Source of the DNA: Mesostigma viride
Taxonomy: Eukaryota > Streptophyta > Mesostigmatophyceae > Mesostigmatales > Mesostigmataceae
Assembly: GCA_009746045.1 (NCBI GenBank)
Contig: RPFO01000098.1
Coordinates: forward strand, 1 to 39,207
Length of the DNA stretch: 39,207 bases
Direction of reading: 5' to 3'
The position numbers were made by a program, and so were the translations under genes. The notes beneath the pieces were generated by a model. That model saw nothing but the letters and a program-made list of their open reading frames with translations. It was not told the DNA's origin and searched no databases. This document shows, piece by piece, positions 10,551 through 21,067 of the stretch (positions are counted from its first letter, which is position 1; the number at the start of each line of letters is the position of its first letter).

Positions 10551-11545
10551 CTGGGCTGCCTGCCCTGGGGCATCCCCCTGCACCTGGCTAGCGGAGGCTG
10601 AAGCACCTGAGGTCTGAATGGTTTTACAAGCAGGGGCAGATGGGCGAATGCTCAAGACTACCCTCTCTAAGGCAGCCAGCGACCCATCTGTCTGATCTGC
10701 AAACAGCCTAGCTGCATTGCGACCATCCACACTGAGCCCCATACGATCCATGAAATAATCCACCACAGCCCTGATGGGGATCTTGAAGCCCTGGCTAGAC
10801 CCCTTCTCCACAATGCGAAGGAGCCTCTGCCATTCCTCAGCTATGGTGCCCCTGATCTCAAACGTATCATAGGCCAGCTTGTAGTGATTAGTGAGGTTGA
10901 GGACTTTGTCAGAAAACTCTTGACGCAGGCCCAGGAGAAACTGCTCCCAAGAGAGCTTATCCTTCACTGCAGACCTGGCTTTGTCCCTCACACGCTCAGA
11001 AGAATCCCTATTCACTGAGGAAGCATGGAACACCTGGACGAGATTGACAGTGGGATCTACGGAGTAGGTGACTAGCTCCATATCCTCTAACCACTTGTCT
11101 AACTCCTCCTGACTCACGGGTGGCTTCAGAGGCTTCTGGCCGTTCATCACGGCTACAGCACTCATGTGGGGCCTAGTTCCTGGCAACGCGCGAGCATCAC
11201 TACCCACAGCAGAAGCCCCAGCACCCCCAGCCATAGCGTCTACAGAAACATGAGGAGGAACGACTGCCTCGGCCACACGGGCCGTCTTACCACCGTTGGC
11301 CTGCAGCCCCTCCCCTTGGCCTTCTCCAGTCAGCTCAATGCTGTCCGTGGCCCTTCTGCGCGCTCCTTCCCCCGAGCTTCCTCCTTTCGCTTCCGGTACC
11401 GCGTCCTTTGCCCCGCCACGCCCTCCATCGTGGGAATCGCCTCCCCTTCTGGCTGGCCGACTGCTGGCACTGACGCTCCCGCCTCTCCACCCTCCATCGC
11501 AACCGCCTTGCTCCCGCCGCCGACCCCGACCTTGCCCTTAAGCAT
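10551..11545 (-). CDS. Element B gag: capsid region
   Basis: An ATG at 11545 (MLKGKVGVGGG) can start gag. A Glu/Arg-rich segment (YRKRKEEARGKE) follows. After a frame change near 11340-11360 the frame runs through DSIELTGEG into a helical capsid-like region with SQEELDKWLEDMEL, LSWEQFLLGLRQEF and AEEWQRLLRIVEKG. This layout matches Copia and Gypsy gag. The capsid frame then reads out of phase at about 10550. Confidence 0.7.
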
Positions 11546-11594
11546 TATGGGCACAGACACAAGATGGCAGCAATGAAAGCAACGCCCTCTATCC

Positions 11595-12712
11595 TCACGA
11601 AGCCTCCCCACCTGGCTCGGCCTCCTGGCTCAGCCTGGCTTGTTTGGACTCACGCTCCTGCTGCTCTCTCACGCCCGCAGGTTCTGCAACCGGTGTAACA
11701 GGACGACGCGCGACTGCCAAGTCCGCGTTGAAGACACCGTAGACGCACCCCACCGGTCGCTGGCTGTCTTGTTGACGTTCCACAGCGACCCTGGGCTCAC
11801 TAGGATTCCGGAACCACTGCTGGTTCCTCACCCACCGCGTGTCTCCGTTAGCGAGCTGGTTCTGCTCACCTCGCCCCGCCCGATCGTATTCGTGCACTGA
11901 ATCCCTAGGAAGGTTTAGCTCTGAGCCCTGCTCAGCCTCGCGGATCTGCTGCGCTGTCCTCACCACTATCCCCCTCGGGCGATCAGTGTAGGTATGGAAG
12001 ATGTTATCTGGCGACCTCGCAGCCCCGGCCTCAATCGTTACCGACAGACCTGGTGCCGATGCCGCCCTCGCGCGTCGAGGAGTATCCAAAAATGTGAAGA
12101 TTCCAGGTGGGTTGGTGGTGATCACAAACCTGTCTGCCTGCCCCCTTGCCTCTTGCAAAAGCACAGCAACTAAATTCTCAACAGTTTGCGAAAACACTTC
12201 AGCCGATACCCACGGATTGATCTCCTCACGTCTCCTCGCTTCCCGGATCTCGTCTGTCTCTGGAATTCCCTCGCCCAGCACCGCCGTAGCCACCCAGTGG
12301 TTAAAAAGGCGCGTGCTTCCCAAGGCTATAGCCACAATCTGGCTACACGCTTCTCTCGCAAGGTCAAGGCTTGCTGGCGTAATATGACCCCCCTGATACG
12401 CCACCTCAACGCCGCTAGCTGTGATAGCCAACGCGTCGCGTAGCCGCACCAGTTCTTCAATGGCCACCCGCCCAGCTTCCCCTGGCGCGCTTGTCACGCG
12501 GGCCCTTTGCACTATAGGATCCGCTGCAGCCGCCCGGTTGCCCCCCCCGAAACTGCGACCCAACCCTCGTCGGCAAGCCCTCTTGCAATGAATGCCGCCT
12601 GCACAAACGTAGGCGCACTTGCTGGCTGCCGGTATGGGTAAAAAGGAGCTTCTTGCGAGCTCTGACCTTCGTCTCCCGCGGCTGGATGGCCCGTAGACGA
12701 TGCGCCAGACAT
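11595..12712 (-). pseudogene. Element B upstream ORF of unknown function, broken at a C8 run
   Basis: Starts at an ATG 34 bases inside the 5' LTR (MSGASSTGH at 12712). The reading frame changes at a run of eight C (12541-12548) and then continues as a mostly helical, Ala/Arg/Glu-rich protein (VAIEELVRLRDALAI, SQTVENLVAVLLQEARG) to a stop at 11595. It lies upstream of the capsid gene. Element A has a comparable large module in front of its capsid (13411-15209), so an extra N-terminal protein seems to be a property of this family. I do not recognise its fold. Confidence 0.6.
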
Positions 12713-12745
12713 GAAATGGCAGGAAATCACGAAAACAATAATACG

Positions 12746-13410
12746 ATTTAGCGACGCCGGCCAGGCAGCTGCCGTGAGCTCCTGGTCCTTGTCGCAACTG
12801 TTAGGACCTAGGTCGCGTAGCTTGCAACCTTTGCTCCTCGCCCCAGGTAACGCTCTCGCTGGCTTGCTCACTCCAAGTGACAACCACGATGCGTCGGCAA
12901 AGAACTGCCTTGACCTGCCTTAGGCCATAGCTTTATGTTACCTCATTTCCATCGTGCCCTAAGGCATCGCCCATCGGCTTCGCACAGTGCACCGCTACCT
13001 TGCCAGAGCTCTGCTTACCGCTACCTTGCATCCTTGCTGCAGGCAGCGTTAAGGATCTCTGACATTCCGCGACTAGGTATCACCAGTTCCTGTCACAGCT
13101 CTGCACGGATGCGCATCCTTGCAGAGCCCGCGACTGGCCTACTGGTCTCTACTTAGTCGCCGGACCGTTGCGCCCTCAGCCTCCATGGACCTGAGTCACG
13201 TGCTGGTCCAGGCTAAGCCTGTGCAGGCCCTGCCTGCCACGTGTCCTGTCCACTGCGGCCTCGGTGTGCACTGCCGCCGCCGCCGGTCGGCAGGACTTCG
13301 GGACCTGATAACTCTCACGTCCCTTGTCTGTTTCAGGCAGTCAGCACGGCGTTAGAAAGGTCTCCTCATCCTGCATCCAACTAGCACATTGGTGCCCCAA
13401 TATGCTAACT
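12746..13410 (-). repeat. 5' LTR of element B
   Basis: Second 665-bp copy of 5016-5680, directly followed by GCATT at 13411-13415. It should hold the element's promoter on the minus strand, but I cannot point to a TATA box with confidence. Confidence 0.92.
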
Positions 13411-13415
13411 GCATT
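13411..13415. repeat. Target-site duplication GCATT, right side of element B
   Basis: Matches 5011-5015. In element A's reading frame these bases encode part of Asn-Ala, and the frame resumes in phase at 5015. Confidence 0.9.
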
Positions 13416-15209
13416 CACAGGAGAGACATGCTGAGAGGGAAGTGCTACTTGAGTGAGCTGAGCAGGATGGGCAAACATGGGCTGTGTAGGAGGGTTAGAC
13501 AACATAGGGGTGGGCTGGGTGGGGGTGTGAGTGTGTGTCACTTCCCGCCTCCTGCTGCGGGCCTCCTCCCAATCATGGAAGGTGGGAGAGAGGGACACTT
13601 CATCGTCAGTAGGGTTAGTAAGATCATGATGCAGCCAGGTAGGCAGCCACCTACCCGCCCCTTTCAGGATGGCATTGTGCAGGAGCTCCAGCAGACGCAC
13701 CAGACGAACCCTGCTGCCCTGCACCCTCCTCCCTGAGAGGAGAGCCTGCAGGGCAGGCAGCAGGTCGTCGCACACCCTACGTGTGCCCGCTTGGAGGTTG
13801 GGCAGGCCCAGGATGTGCGTGATGATTGCACACACCAGGCTGCCCGCCTCCGCGACGTGCATCTGCTGGCTCCGGTCGGCCAGCCCACGGAAGGAGGCTG
13901 TGGCTGTCTGTATGGCACGCCACACGGCCTCATCACCCAGGGTGATGAAGTCACGACCTTCCAGGTCGCCCTCCAGCAGTGCTGGTTGCTGCCCAGCTGC
14001 GGTGGGACCCTGAGGCCCCTCCGGCCCTGCCAGGGCCTTGTCCTTGTTGCGGCTAGAGGGGGCCTGCCCCCCAGAGCCGCTGGAGGTGCCCGTGACACCC
14101 TCCATGGGGGCTGCATCCCCCGCCAGCGCCGGAGGCGCCGGCGTCGCTGCCGGGGTCCCTGCGACCCCGGGCGCTTGTGTCGCCGCCGGGGTCCCTGCGA
14201 CCCCGGTGGCCTCCTCAGCCACCTGGCCCCCCACGCTGGGCGGGGGAGCCTGCGGCTGAGGTTGGACCCTCTGACCTGCCAGAGGGTCCTGGGTGGCTTC
14301 ACCACCCATGGGCGTGTTGGGGGCGTCTGCCGCCCCGCGCTCCGTCGCAGGCGGCATCGCAGCCGCCTCACGCCTATCCGGGCCCCAGCCAACTGGCGTG
14401 ACTTGGGGCCACGGCCCCAACGGAGTCAGCGCGATCTCCGGTCTGGCGACCACGCGCAGCGCCTCTCTCTGACGCTGCCTGGACGCCCACTGATCAACAG
14501 TGCCGGGGTTGCGCCTCGGCCGATTGGCGTAACACCACAGCCAAACTGCCACCTGAACCAGTGGGATCTGCATCCTAAGACGCCCCTCGATCAGCGTGTG
14601 CACCCGATGAACCTCTATCGCATGGATCTGCTCATCTGGAAGCAGCTGAAAACGTTGGTGCATAATCCGGCCGTTCACCGAAATGAACGCCGGGATGTCG
14701 TCCTCCCCAAGGGGGAGAAAATGGGGTGGGCGCCCGAACGCGACCGGGGGCGGAACATGTTCCCCATACCGGTCAATGTCCATGGTGGCCATCTGTCGGC
14801 CCACGGAAAGGTTACCAGACGTCGCAGGCGTCTGTGTCGAAATCTCGAGCGAAGGCCGTGACCTCGCAGGCTGCACCTCCCCATCCTCCTCTGAGGAATC
14901 ACTCCGCTCACGACCCCCGTCACCTGCGACGGGGGAATTACGTGCCCGGGGGACCTGCCCCCCAGGTGCCATGGCGGACGAACCGCCAGTGGCAAACGGC
15001 CGACCGCTCGCCATCCCCCGGGCGCCGGGCCCCACCTGCGGGGTCCGACGCCTGGGGTGGTCAGCGACCACCGTTCGGAAGGTGACGTTGGGCGTCACCC
15101 TCGCATCGTTGGTGGAGGGCGTGCCCTCCGGCGAAAGTCGGGGTGAGGTGCGCCTGGCAGGCGCCTTCCCCTTGTTGTTGTTGCCGTTGTTGCCGTTGTT
15201 GGAAGCCAT
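13411..15209 (-). CDS. Element A gag-pol, N-terminal third
   Basis: About 600 codons from the ATG at 15209. The start is Asn/Gly-rich (MASNNGNNGNNN), followed by a long Pro/Arg/Gly-rich, probably disordered region with an imperfect repeat of the type GVAGTPAAT. Near the end is a helical domain (DEAVWRAIQTATASFRGL, RLVRLLELLHNAILKG). It is followed by a Thr/Pro/His-rich linker ending SPVNA at element B's insertion point. The frame continues in phase at 5015. The open frame also extends upstream to about 15329 without a better ATG. Function is unknown; it precedes the capsid, like the upstream ORF of element B. Confidence 0.75.
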
Positions 15210-15329
15210 ATCTTTTTTTTTGCTTGTAAAAAAAATATCGAACTTTTCAGTCCAAGTTGGATGGAGACTAGGGACGACGAACAATTGCTGAAGCTGAGAG
15301 CGAATGATGATTGCATTACAATAATACAA

Positions 15330-15592
15330 TGAGAGAGCAATGGAAGCTGAGGGCTCAGAATGGAACGTCTGGGCAAACTCGGGTGCTGCGGCACTCCCCA
15401 GTGCTACGCCTATATGCCTATGGCGGTGCTACCTGCAGCACCTCACCAGTGGACAACTGTACACTGCAATGCCATGCGACCACGTCACTAGCATCAACTA
15501 CACTCGGCCCGTCCAGAACCGGATAACCCGGGTCTGGCGGGTCGAGCTAGAGTCTAGGCACAGTCTGGCACTAACCGCACATCGGTCCACAT
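15330..15592. other. No gene seen
   Basis: Upstream of element A's gag-pol on the minus strand. Mixed composition with no open frame that looks like a protein. It would be leader or LTR sequence of A if A's LTR really extends to 19108. Confidence 0.4.
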
Positions 15593-15636
15593 GACACCTC
15601 AGTACCGTACACCCTGCCGTACTGTACTGAGGTGTC
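15593..15636. repeat. Short perfect-looking hairpin
   Basis: Two 18-base arms (15593-15610 and 15619-15636, one mismatch) around the 8-base loop ACCCTGCC; arms begin GACACCTCAGTAC. It lies between element A's gag-pol start and the broken gene at 15710-16342. It could be a terminator, an LTR structure or an element end. Confidence 0.75.
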
Positions 15637-15709
15637 CCGCTCAGCCGCGGTAGGCAATACGCGGCGCGCAGGCCGGAAATCCGTGTGTCAGCCTAAGCAT
15701 CTCATCTAA

Positions 15710-16342
15710 CTAATTGTGGACGGCGTACTTCTCGCCCAGGACCTGGTCAACAACACCTTGCAAGGGTCTGCGAATAAAATCATAACCCGCATCATCCAAT
15801 GCTATTTTGTATGCCGTTCGGTCATTTGTCAAATCATCGGGCCCGTTCCTAAAAAGAGTCACTCCAGCCGACTCCTTGGCTTGGAGTTCTTTCCCGACCT
15901 CCTTATAAGCAGATCAACAGTCCTTTTGTCCATGTATTTATAACCCGCAATCTTAACATATCCCAGATCCCTGACTGATTGTAGTAAGGCCTTCCGAGTA
16001 GGGTTGGTCTCGGACTGAATGACCTGATCCAGAAAAAAAACAAATGCGGTCAGGAACAGGAATTGATTTCACCATGTTGGCCTCCTGCTTTCTTTCAGCA
16101 TGTCTCTCTTCACTTTCGTTTTCCCGATGCTTATTCACGCTCCCCCTCCTTTTAATTGCGTGTGCAAGCCTCTCCTCCTCGTTCATTGCCTCCATTTTGT
16201 TTGTATAACTTTCTTTTTGCCGCCTATTCCTTTTCCCCCCATACTCAAAACGCTTTGTCTGGTCTGCCTTGTCAGAAGAGTGCCTCAAGGCAGCCATCCT
16301 AGCTGAATGGCTCAGCTTCGGTTGGGTTGACATTCCAGCCAT
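15710..16342 (-). pseudogene. Broken gene of unknown function, about 210 codons
   Basis: Starts at ATG 16342 (MAGMSTQPKL). The first part is charged and helical (NEEERLAHAIKRRGS, EERHAERKQEAN). At a T8 run (minus strand, about 16037-16044) the frame changes and continues protein-like (QVIQSETNPTRKALLQSV, GYVKIAGYKYMDKRTV). A second change near 15910 leads to KEVGKELQAKESAG and DDAGYDFIRRPLQGVVDQ, ending in TAG at 15710-15712. Continuous protein-like sequence across two frame changes suggests a real gene with two one-base breaks or assembly errors. I do not recognise the family. It lies between element A's coding region and the right direct repeat. Confidence 0.5.
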
Positions 16343-16459
16343 GAGTCGAAAATACAAATAACAGATGCAAAAAACAATGGTAATAGAACGTTGCGGTAGC
16401 CGTCACAGTTGCGTTCCCAATGCACGAGCCGCATACACAAGCGTCTTGTCAATAAAACC

Positions 16460-17290
16460 CTAGCGTTTCGCCGCCTCCGACACCTTTTTTGGACACGTTG
16501 GAGAAAACGGTTGCAGCTCTCTGAGCATCAGATACTTGGAAATTTTGTTACGTTCGTATCGAGAGTAGATTTCTGATGGTAGGTTCCTCATGCAAGTTGT
16601 AACGCCTCTCGAGTAAGGGACCAATAGATGATCGGTTTGAAACTGACCACGGGTTGTTACTGGTCGATCTTCGCTGCCTCGGACACCTTTTTTGGACACG
16701 TTGGAGAAAACGGTTGCAGCTCTCTGAGCATCAGATACTTGGAAATTTTGTTACGTTCGTATCGAGAGTAGATTTCTGATGGTAGGTTCCTGATGCAGCT
16801 GTAACCCACGCCTCTCGAGTAAGGAACCAATAGATGATCGGTTTGAAACTGACCACGGGCTGTTACTGGTCGATACACTTGGTGTTGCTCATCCCTGCTC
16901 ACTGAACTCGTATTGTGCTCGCACTCCCTTTTTTTCTGTATGCAAAAAAATTTACAACACCCCTTGAGTAAGGAACCAATAGATGTTTGGTTTGAAACTG
17001 ACCACGAGTTGTTACTGGTCGATCTTCGCTGCCTCGGACACCTTTTTTGGACACGTTGGAGAAAACGGTTGCAGCTCTCTGAGCATCAGATACTTGGAAA
17101 TTTTGTTACGTTCGTATCGAGAGTAGATTTCTGATGGTAGGTTCCTCATGCAGTTGTAACCCACGCCTCTCGAGTAAGGGACCAATAGATGATCGGTTTG
17201 AAACTGACCACGGGCTGTTACTGGTCGATACACTTGGTGTTGCTCATCCCTGCTCACTGAACTCGTATTGTGCTCGCACTCCCGTTGTGC
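16460..17290. repeat. Irregular tandem repeat, about three units
   Basis: The phrase GACACCTTTTTTGGACACG starts at 16479, 16682 and 17037, giving spacings of 203 and 355 bases. The longer unit adds a segment with CTTGGTGTTGCTCATCC that recurs near 17231. Within each unit a minus-strand frame of about 70 codons is kept with few changes (RGQFQTDHLLVPYSRGV, SEIYSRYERNKISKY). The frame may be incidental to recent duplication. Confidence 0.75.
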
Positions 17291-18364
17291 TTGCACATAC
17301 CGCTTGAATCGGTCGCAACGCCGCAATTCTGTGCTAACTCAAAAGGTGCCGGCTCTGGTTCCAGGCAGCGCCAGTGATTTTTTACCTGGCAGCACATTTT
17401 TGGCCAAGTGCAGTGCGTTCAATCGGCGCGGGGTCACTGACGGGCTCCCACTGAGCCGCGCGAGCTGTGAGCATCGACGAGAAATCGGCGGAGCTGTTTA
17501 CCTCAAGAATTTTTCATGAGAACCGGTTTTTCTTTTGTACCGGCACCATTTCGCGTGGCATCAACATTCTTTTGGGCGCATTCTTTTAAACCGGAATTCT
17601 TTTTTAACGGTCATCACTTCAAGAGCCCAGAGCCTGCCATGCTCCAAGTTTCCAAGAAAAAAGGGAACATTCCCTGGGTCCTGCTCTCAAGGCCAGCCTG
17701 CTGACACAGCTGCACACCACACTAAGGAGGGTGCTCACTAACTCCCCACGTTGTTTTCAGCACTAGTTGCAGTTTTATAATTCAGTCACATTTAACTAGT
17801 TGCAGGCACCACTAGCAGCAGTAACAGCTAGTTGCACTATCACGTGCCAGCACTAGACACCCACTAGCAACCAGTTGCCCCATACTGTAATGTAGGCAGC
17901 AGTAACAGCACAGTCCCATCAGCACCATCACACTGGCATCAACAAGCACAGCAGGCAACACCAGCAGGAACAGAGTACACTGCATAGTCCATGCAGGCAG
18001 CTACCCACACTTGCCTAGCCAGCAAGGAGAAGTAGTAGCACCCAGCAGCACATGCATGACTCTCCACCACAGGCGTAGAGTAGATAGTAGCTGCAGTCAG
18101 CTGCACGCACTTGTCTAGCTAGCAAGTAGCAGTCCAGCAACCAGCTCTACATCCTCACGTCACAGTTCACCTTGTAGTAGTTGCAGTAAGTTGCACCAAA
18201 CCCTGTTGGCAAACAAGTCAAAGTAGCACTACCAGCACCACACAAGACACTGTACCCACACACAGCATAGATCGTGTGTGCACACACAACAGCTGACGTC
18301 ACCGGTTTACCAGCCGCTACCAGTTCCCAACGTTTCGAGCTGCAACCCTGGCATCAACCAGTAC
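17291..18364. other. No gene seen; CAGCA and CTAGTTGC-rich DNA
   Basis: From about 17755 the sequence is enriched in short words such as CAGCA, ACTAGTTGCA and AGCACC without a clean period. No open frame looks like a protein. It may be old LTR or host satellite-like DNA. Confidence 0.4.
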
Positions 18365-19108
18365 CGGCTACAGTCTGCATCCAGCCTCAACACTGAGCAA
18401 CCAGTCTTTCCAGTTTAAGAGCCTGTTTCCAGTTTGGCTCCACCCTCGTGTGGCGCACTCCATGTGACAATATGGGGCTACACAATCTTGCCCTCATTTT
18501 TCTTGCTGTTTTATATCAAGACCAGGGTGTCGTGTAAGGAGGGAATCCACTTAGGTACCCGACTACCCTCGCCCAGGATCTAGCATTTGTATTTATAGAC
18601 AGCATCATGTGCAAGGAGGGTGTCAAGAATCCTGTCTTGAATATGCCCATTATGCTGACCGTGCAGAAATCTATAATACGGGCAGTTGTATTCGAGCCCT
18701 AATTAACAAATAGATATGCTCGGATAGTAGTACCTAAGTGGGATTTGTCCTACGTGAACGGACACTATGACTATGTGCCAAGTTGTACAATGGCACTAGG
18801 ACCATTGGTCACTATCTTCACCAGATTATAGTATTGTGTCATGTGCATGTCATACCATGCCGTACCGAGTCATGCATGCGCATGCACCATGTTCCAACAT
18901 ACCAGCTGTCGTTATCGACCCATTGTCGGCCCATGCGCATACCAGGGCCGCCGCCACCACTCACCTACCATAATTACCAATGTTCACGCTACCTTGAGGT
19001 AGCCATGGAAAGCCACACCATATGGACGTAATAAATAATTTTCCTGGCTCCTGACGCTTAAGTTGGCAATGATTCACCACCTACAAATTATTAATTTAAG
19101 TCCCCATA
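18365..19108. repeat. Right copy of the long direct repeat
   Basis: Aligns with 1-813. Similarity ends at 19108, twelve bases before the first ATG of the viral gene that follows. Read on the minus strand it begins TATGGGGACTTAAATT. If it is LTR of element A, its inner end lies somewhere between 15.3 and 18.4 kb. Confidence 0.75.
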
Positions 19109-19119
19109 ATAATAACCCC

Positions 19120-20961
19120 ATGCCCTTTAACAATCTCGTCCACAATGATACGTCCGCGGCTGATACGACCGACACGCCCTTCGCAATTACCGAGGACGAC
19201 GACTGGGGCGAGGACGGCGACTGGGACGCAAAGCTTAAGAAGCTCAGAGAGGTCGCGAGGCGCGTGTTGCGACAACAAAGGGTGGATGTAATAGATCGGA
19301 TGGTAGAAGCTTATACTACCCCGGAATCGTTAAAAATAAGAAACAAGTTGTCCTCGCTGTTCGATCGAATGTCGGAATATCAAAAACAGATTGATAATGG
19401 TCGCCCCGCAGAAAAAAACGACGAAGAGTCGCGGGGCCCCGGTGGAGAAAGCACGCTAAGGACCGAGATGGAAGGTCTCTCAAGATGGAAGATCTCTCGG
19501 ATACCGTCAGTTGGTTGGCCGGTGCCTTTGCCGTTGACCACTATTCAAGAGGGGGACGAGGGCGATGTGGCAAGTACTCAAAGGCCACAAGCTCGTATCT
19601 ACGCCGACGAGTACATGCGTTTGACGGGAGGACCGCGGACAGGGAACTTCACCTCCGCCAGCTTCGGCGTTCTAAACAAGGAAGCGCGCGTGGACAGGGC
19701 GATCGGGGTAGGCGTCCCGGAAAGACGGGATCAAGGGCCTAGCTCGGTACAAGGAGGAAGCATAACGGAGGCACATCCACATCCTGGCGAAAGTTCGGAA
19801 TCCGGGATCCTGGAAACGCGTGATTTAGACTACGAGTCGAACGGCTCGGAAAACGGCCCGGGGGAGTGGACGTCGTCCACCGATCGTAATGGCGACGCGC
19901 AACCGGCGAACGCCAGCGGGCCGATGCTCGCGTTATATCAGGGTACGGGATCACCTCACGACCACGGATCGGTTAGGACGGACACGATCGCTCTGTTTCA
20001 TAACTCGGACGCGACCCTGTCTGCTGACGGGGCGGAAACAGGTTTCCTTACCGAGGCACCACCGGGGTCGACACCGTTCGGGAGCGTGGATGGCGGTGTC
20101 GTTGTATCGGAAATCACGAGCGATACGAGCCAAGGTGCGTTGCCTCGGTCCGACGAGATCGAGACGGCCGTCTCGCAACCCGCCGCGTTAGTCGCAGCGC
20201 CCGGAAGTGAAACGGTCAATCCCGTTGCGCCCGACTCTGAAAAGCCCGCGCTCGCGATTCTCGAACTGAACGGCTCGGAAAACGGCCCGGGGGAGTGGAC
20301 GTCGTCCACCGATCGTAATGGCGGCGCGCAACCGGCGAACGCCAGCGGTCCGATGCCCGCGTTAGATCAGGGTACGGGATTACTTGACCCGACTGCGCCA
20401 ACGGATATCACCGAACCCGGGACGGGTGTCGGAATTGCGAATGACGGCCACGAACACGCGCGCGTGCCGGCAAATGGACAGATATCGACACAGGTTAGGA
20501 CGGGCACGGGGATCGCTCCTAACTCGGACGCGACCCCGAAAGCGCCGTCTGCTAACGGGGCGAAAACAGGTTTCCTTACCGAGACGCCACCGAGGTCGAC
20601 ACTCTCTGGGAGTGTGGACGGCGGTGTCGTTGCATCGGACAAAATCACGGACGATACGCGGCGAATATCGAGCCAAGGTGATGCGACTCGGTCCGACGAA
20701 AACGAGGCAGTCGTCTCGCAACCCGTCGCGCTAGTCGCAGCGCCCGGAAGTGAACCGACCTTGGATCTACTGGTCCAGTCCGTTGCGCCCGGTCGTAATG
20801 GCGACGCGCAACCGACGAACGCCGGCGGGCCGATGAGAGGGGTTCTCGCGTTAGGTCAGGGTACGGGGTCACTTGACCCAGCCGCGGAGATCTCTGTCGA
20901 ACCGGCATCGACACGGGATGAAGAGAGATCGATTAGGACGGGCACGGGGATCGCTCTGTTT
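19120..20961 (+). pseudogene. N-terminal part of a large repeat-rich viral protein, interrupted by transposon C
   Basis: Starts at ATG 19120 (MPFNNLVHND). An acidic stretch (ITEDDDWGEDGDWD) and a short helical region (LKKLREVARRVLRQQR) are followed by Ser/Thr/Gly-rich imperfect tandem repeats. Each repeat carries GSENGPGEWTSSTDRNG, QPANASGPM, TGFLTEAPPGS and SVDGGVV-like phrases. Units recur at 429 and 480 bases (143 and 160 residues). The reading frame meets transposon C at 20962 and resumes in phase at 29146 with the next part of the same repeat. The upstream codons 19063-19119 belong to the direct repeat and are not counted. Function is unknown; length, repeats and linkage to viral genes suggest a structural or surface protein. 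Confidence 0.75.
20959..20961. repeat. Target-site duplication TTT, left side of transposon C
   Basis: TTT before CCCTACC on the left and after GGCAGGG on the right (29143-29145). The ends can be read as a duplication of 3 to 5 bases because of local C runs; 3 gives symmetrical element ends. Confidence 0.7.
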
Positions 20962-20993
20962 CCCTACCAGCCATTAAGAATGTACTCCAGCAC
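20962..20993 (+). repeat. Left terminal inverted repeat of transposon C
   Basis: 32 bases beginning CCCTACCAGCC and ending TGTACTCCAGCAC; 30 of 32 positions match the reverse complement of 29111-29142. Confidence 0.9.
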
Positions 20994-21067
20994 GCAAAAT
21001 GTACTTCGTACCGAAGTTTGTCTTTTTATGCTGAAAATTGTCATGCATGATGTTTGCAACCAAAATA

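Larger units (their letters stand above)
5016..13410 (-). mobile_element. Element B: 8,395-bp Copia-like LTR retrotransposon nested in element A
   Basis: Two 665-bp direct repeats (5016-5680 and 12746-13410) enclose minus-strand coding sequence: an N-terminal ORF, capsid, zinc knuckle, integrase, protease-like domain, reverse transcriptase and RNase H. A GCATT duplication flanks the element. A purine-rich tract lies just inside the 3' LTR; I could not identify a tRNA primer-binding site next to the 5' LTR. The LTRs are equal in length and identical wherever I compared them, implying recent insertion. Yet the coding region is broken by at least six frame changes and an in-frame TGA. Confidence 0.93.
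828..15209 (-). mobile_element. Element A: Copia-like LTR retrotransposon, interrupted by element B
   Basis: Coding body of a minus-strand retrotransposon. Its gag-pol reading frame runs from an ATG at 15209 to a stop at 828 but is interrupted by element B (5016-13410). B is flanked by a GCATT target duplication. Removing B plus one duplicate takes out 8,400 bp, a multiple of three, and gives an uninterrupted frame of about 1,993 codons. Candidate LTR sequence is the direct repeat at 1-813 and 18365-19108. If so, the 5' LTR plus leader would be up to about 3.9 kb, unusually long. Boundaries outside the coding body are inferred. Confidence 0.8.

Noticed and set aside
16460-17290. CRISPR-like array
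   Set aside because: Spacings of 203 and 355 with long repeats and no uniform spacers; an ordinary tandem repeat in eukaryotic DNA.
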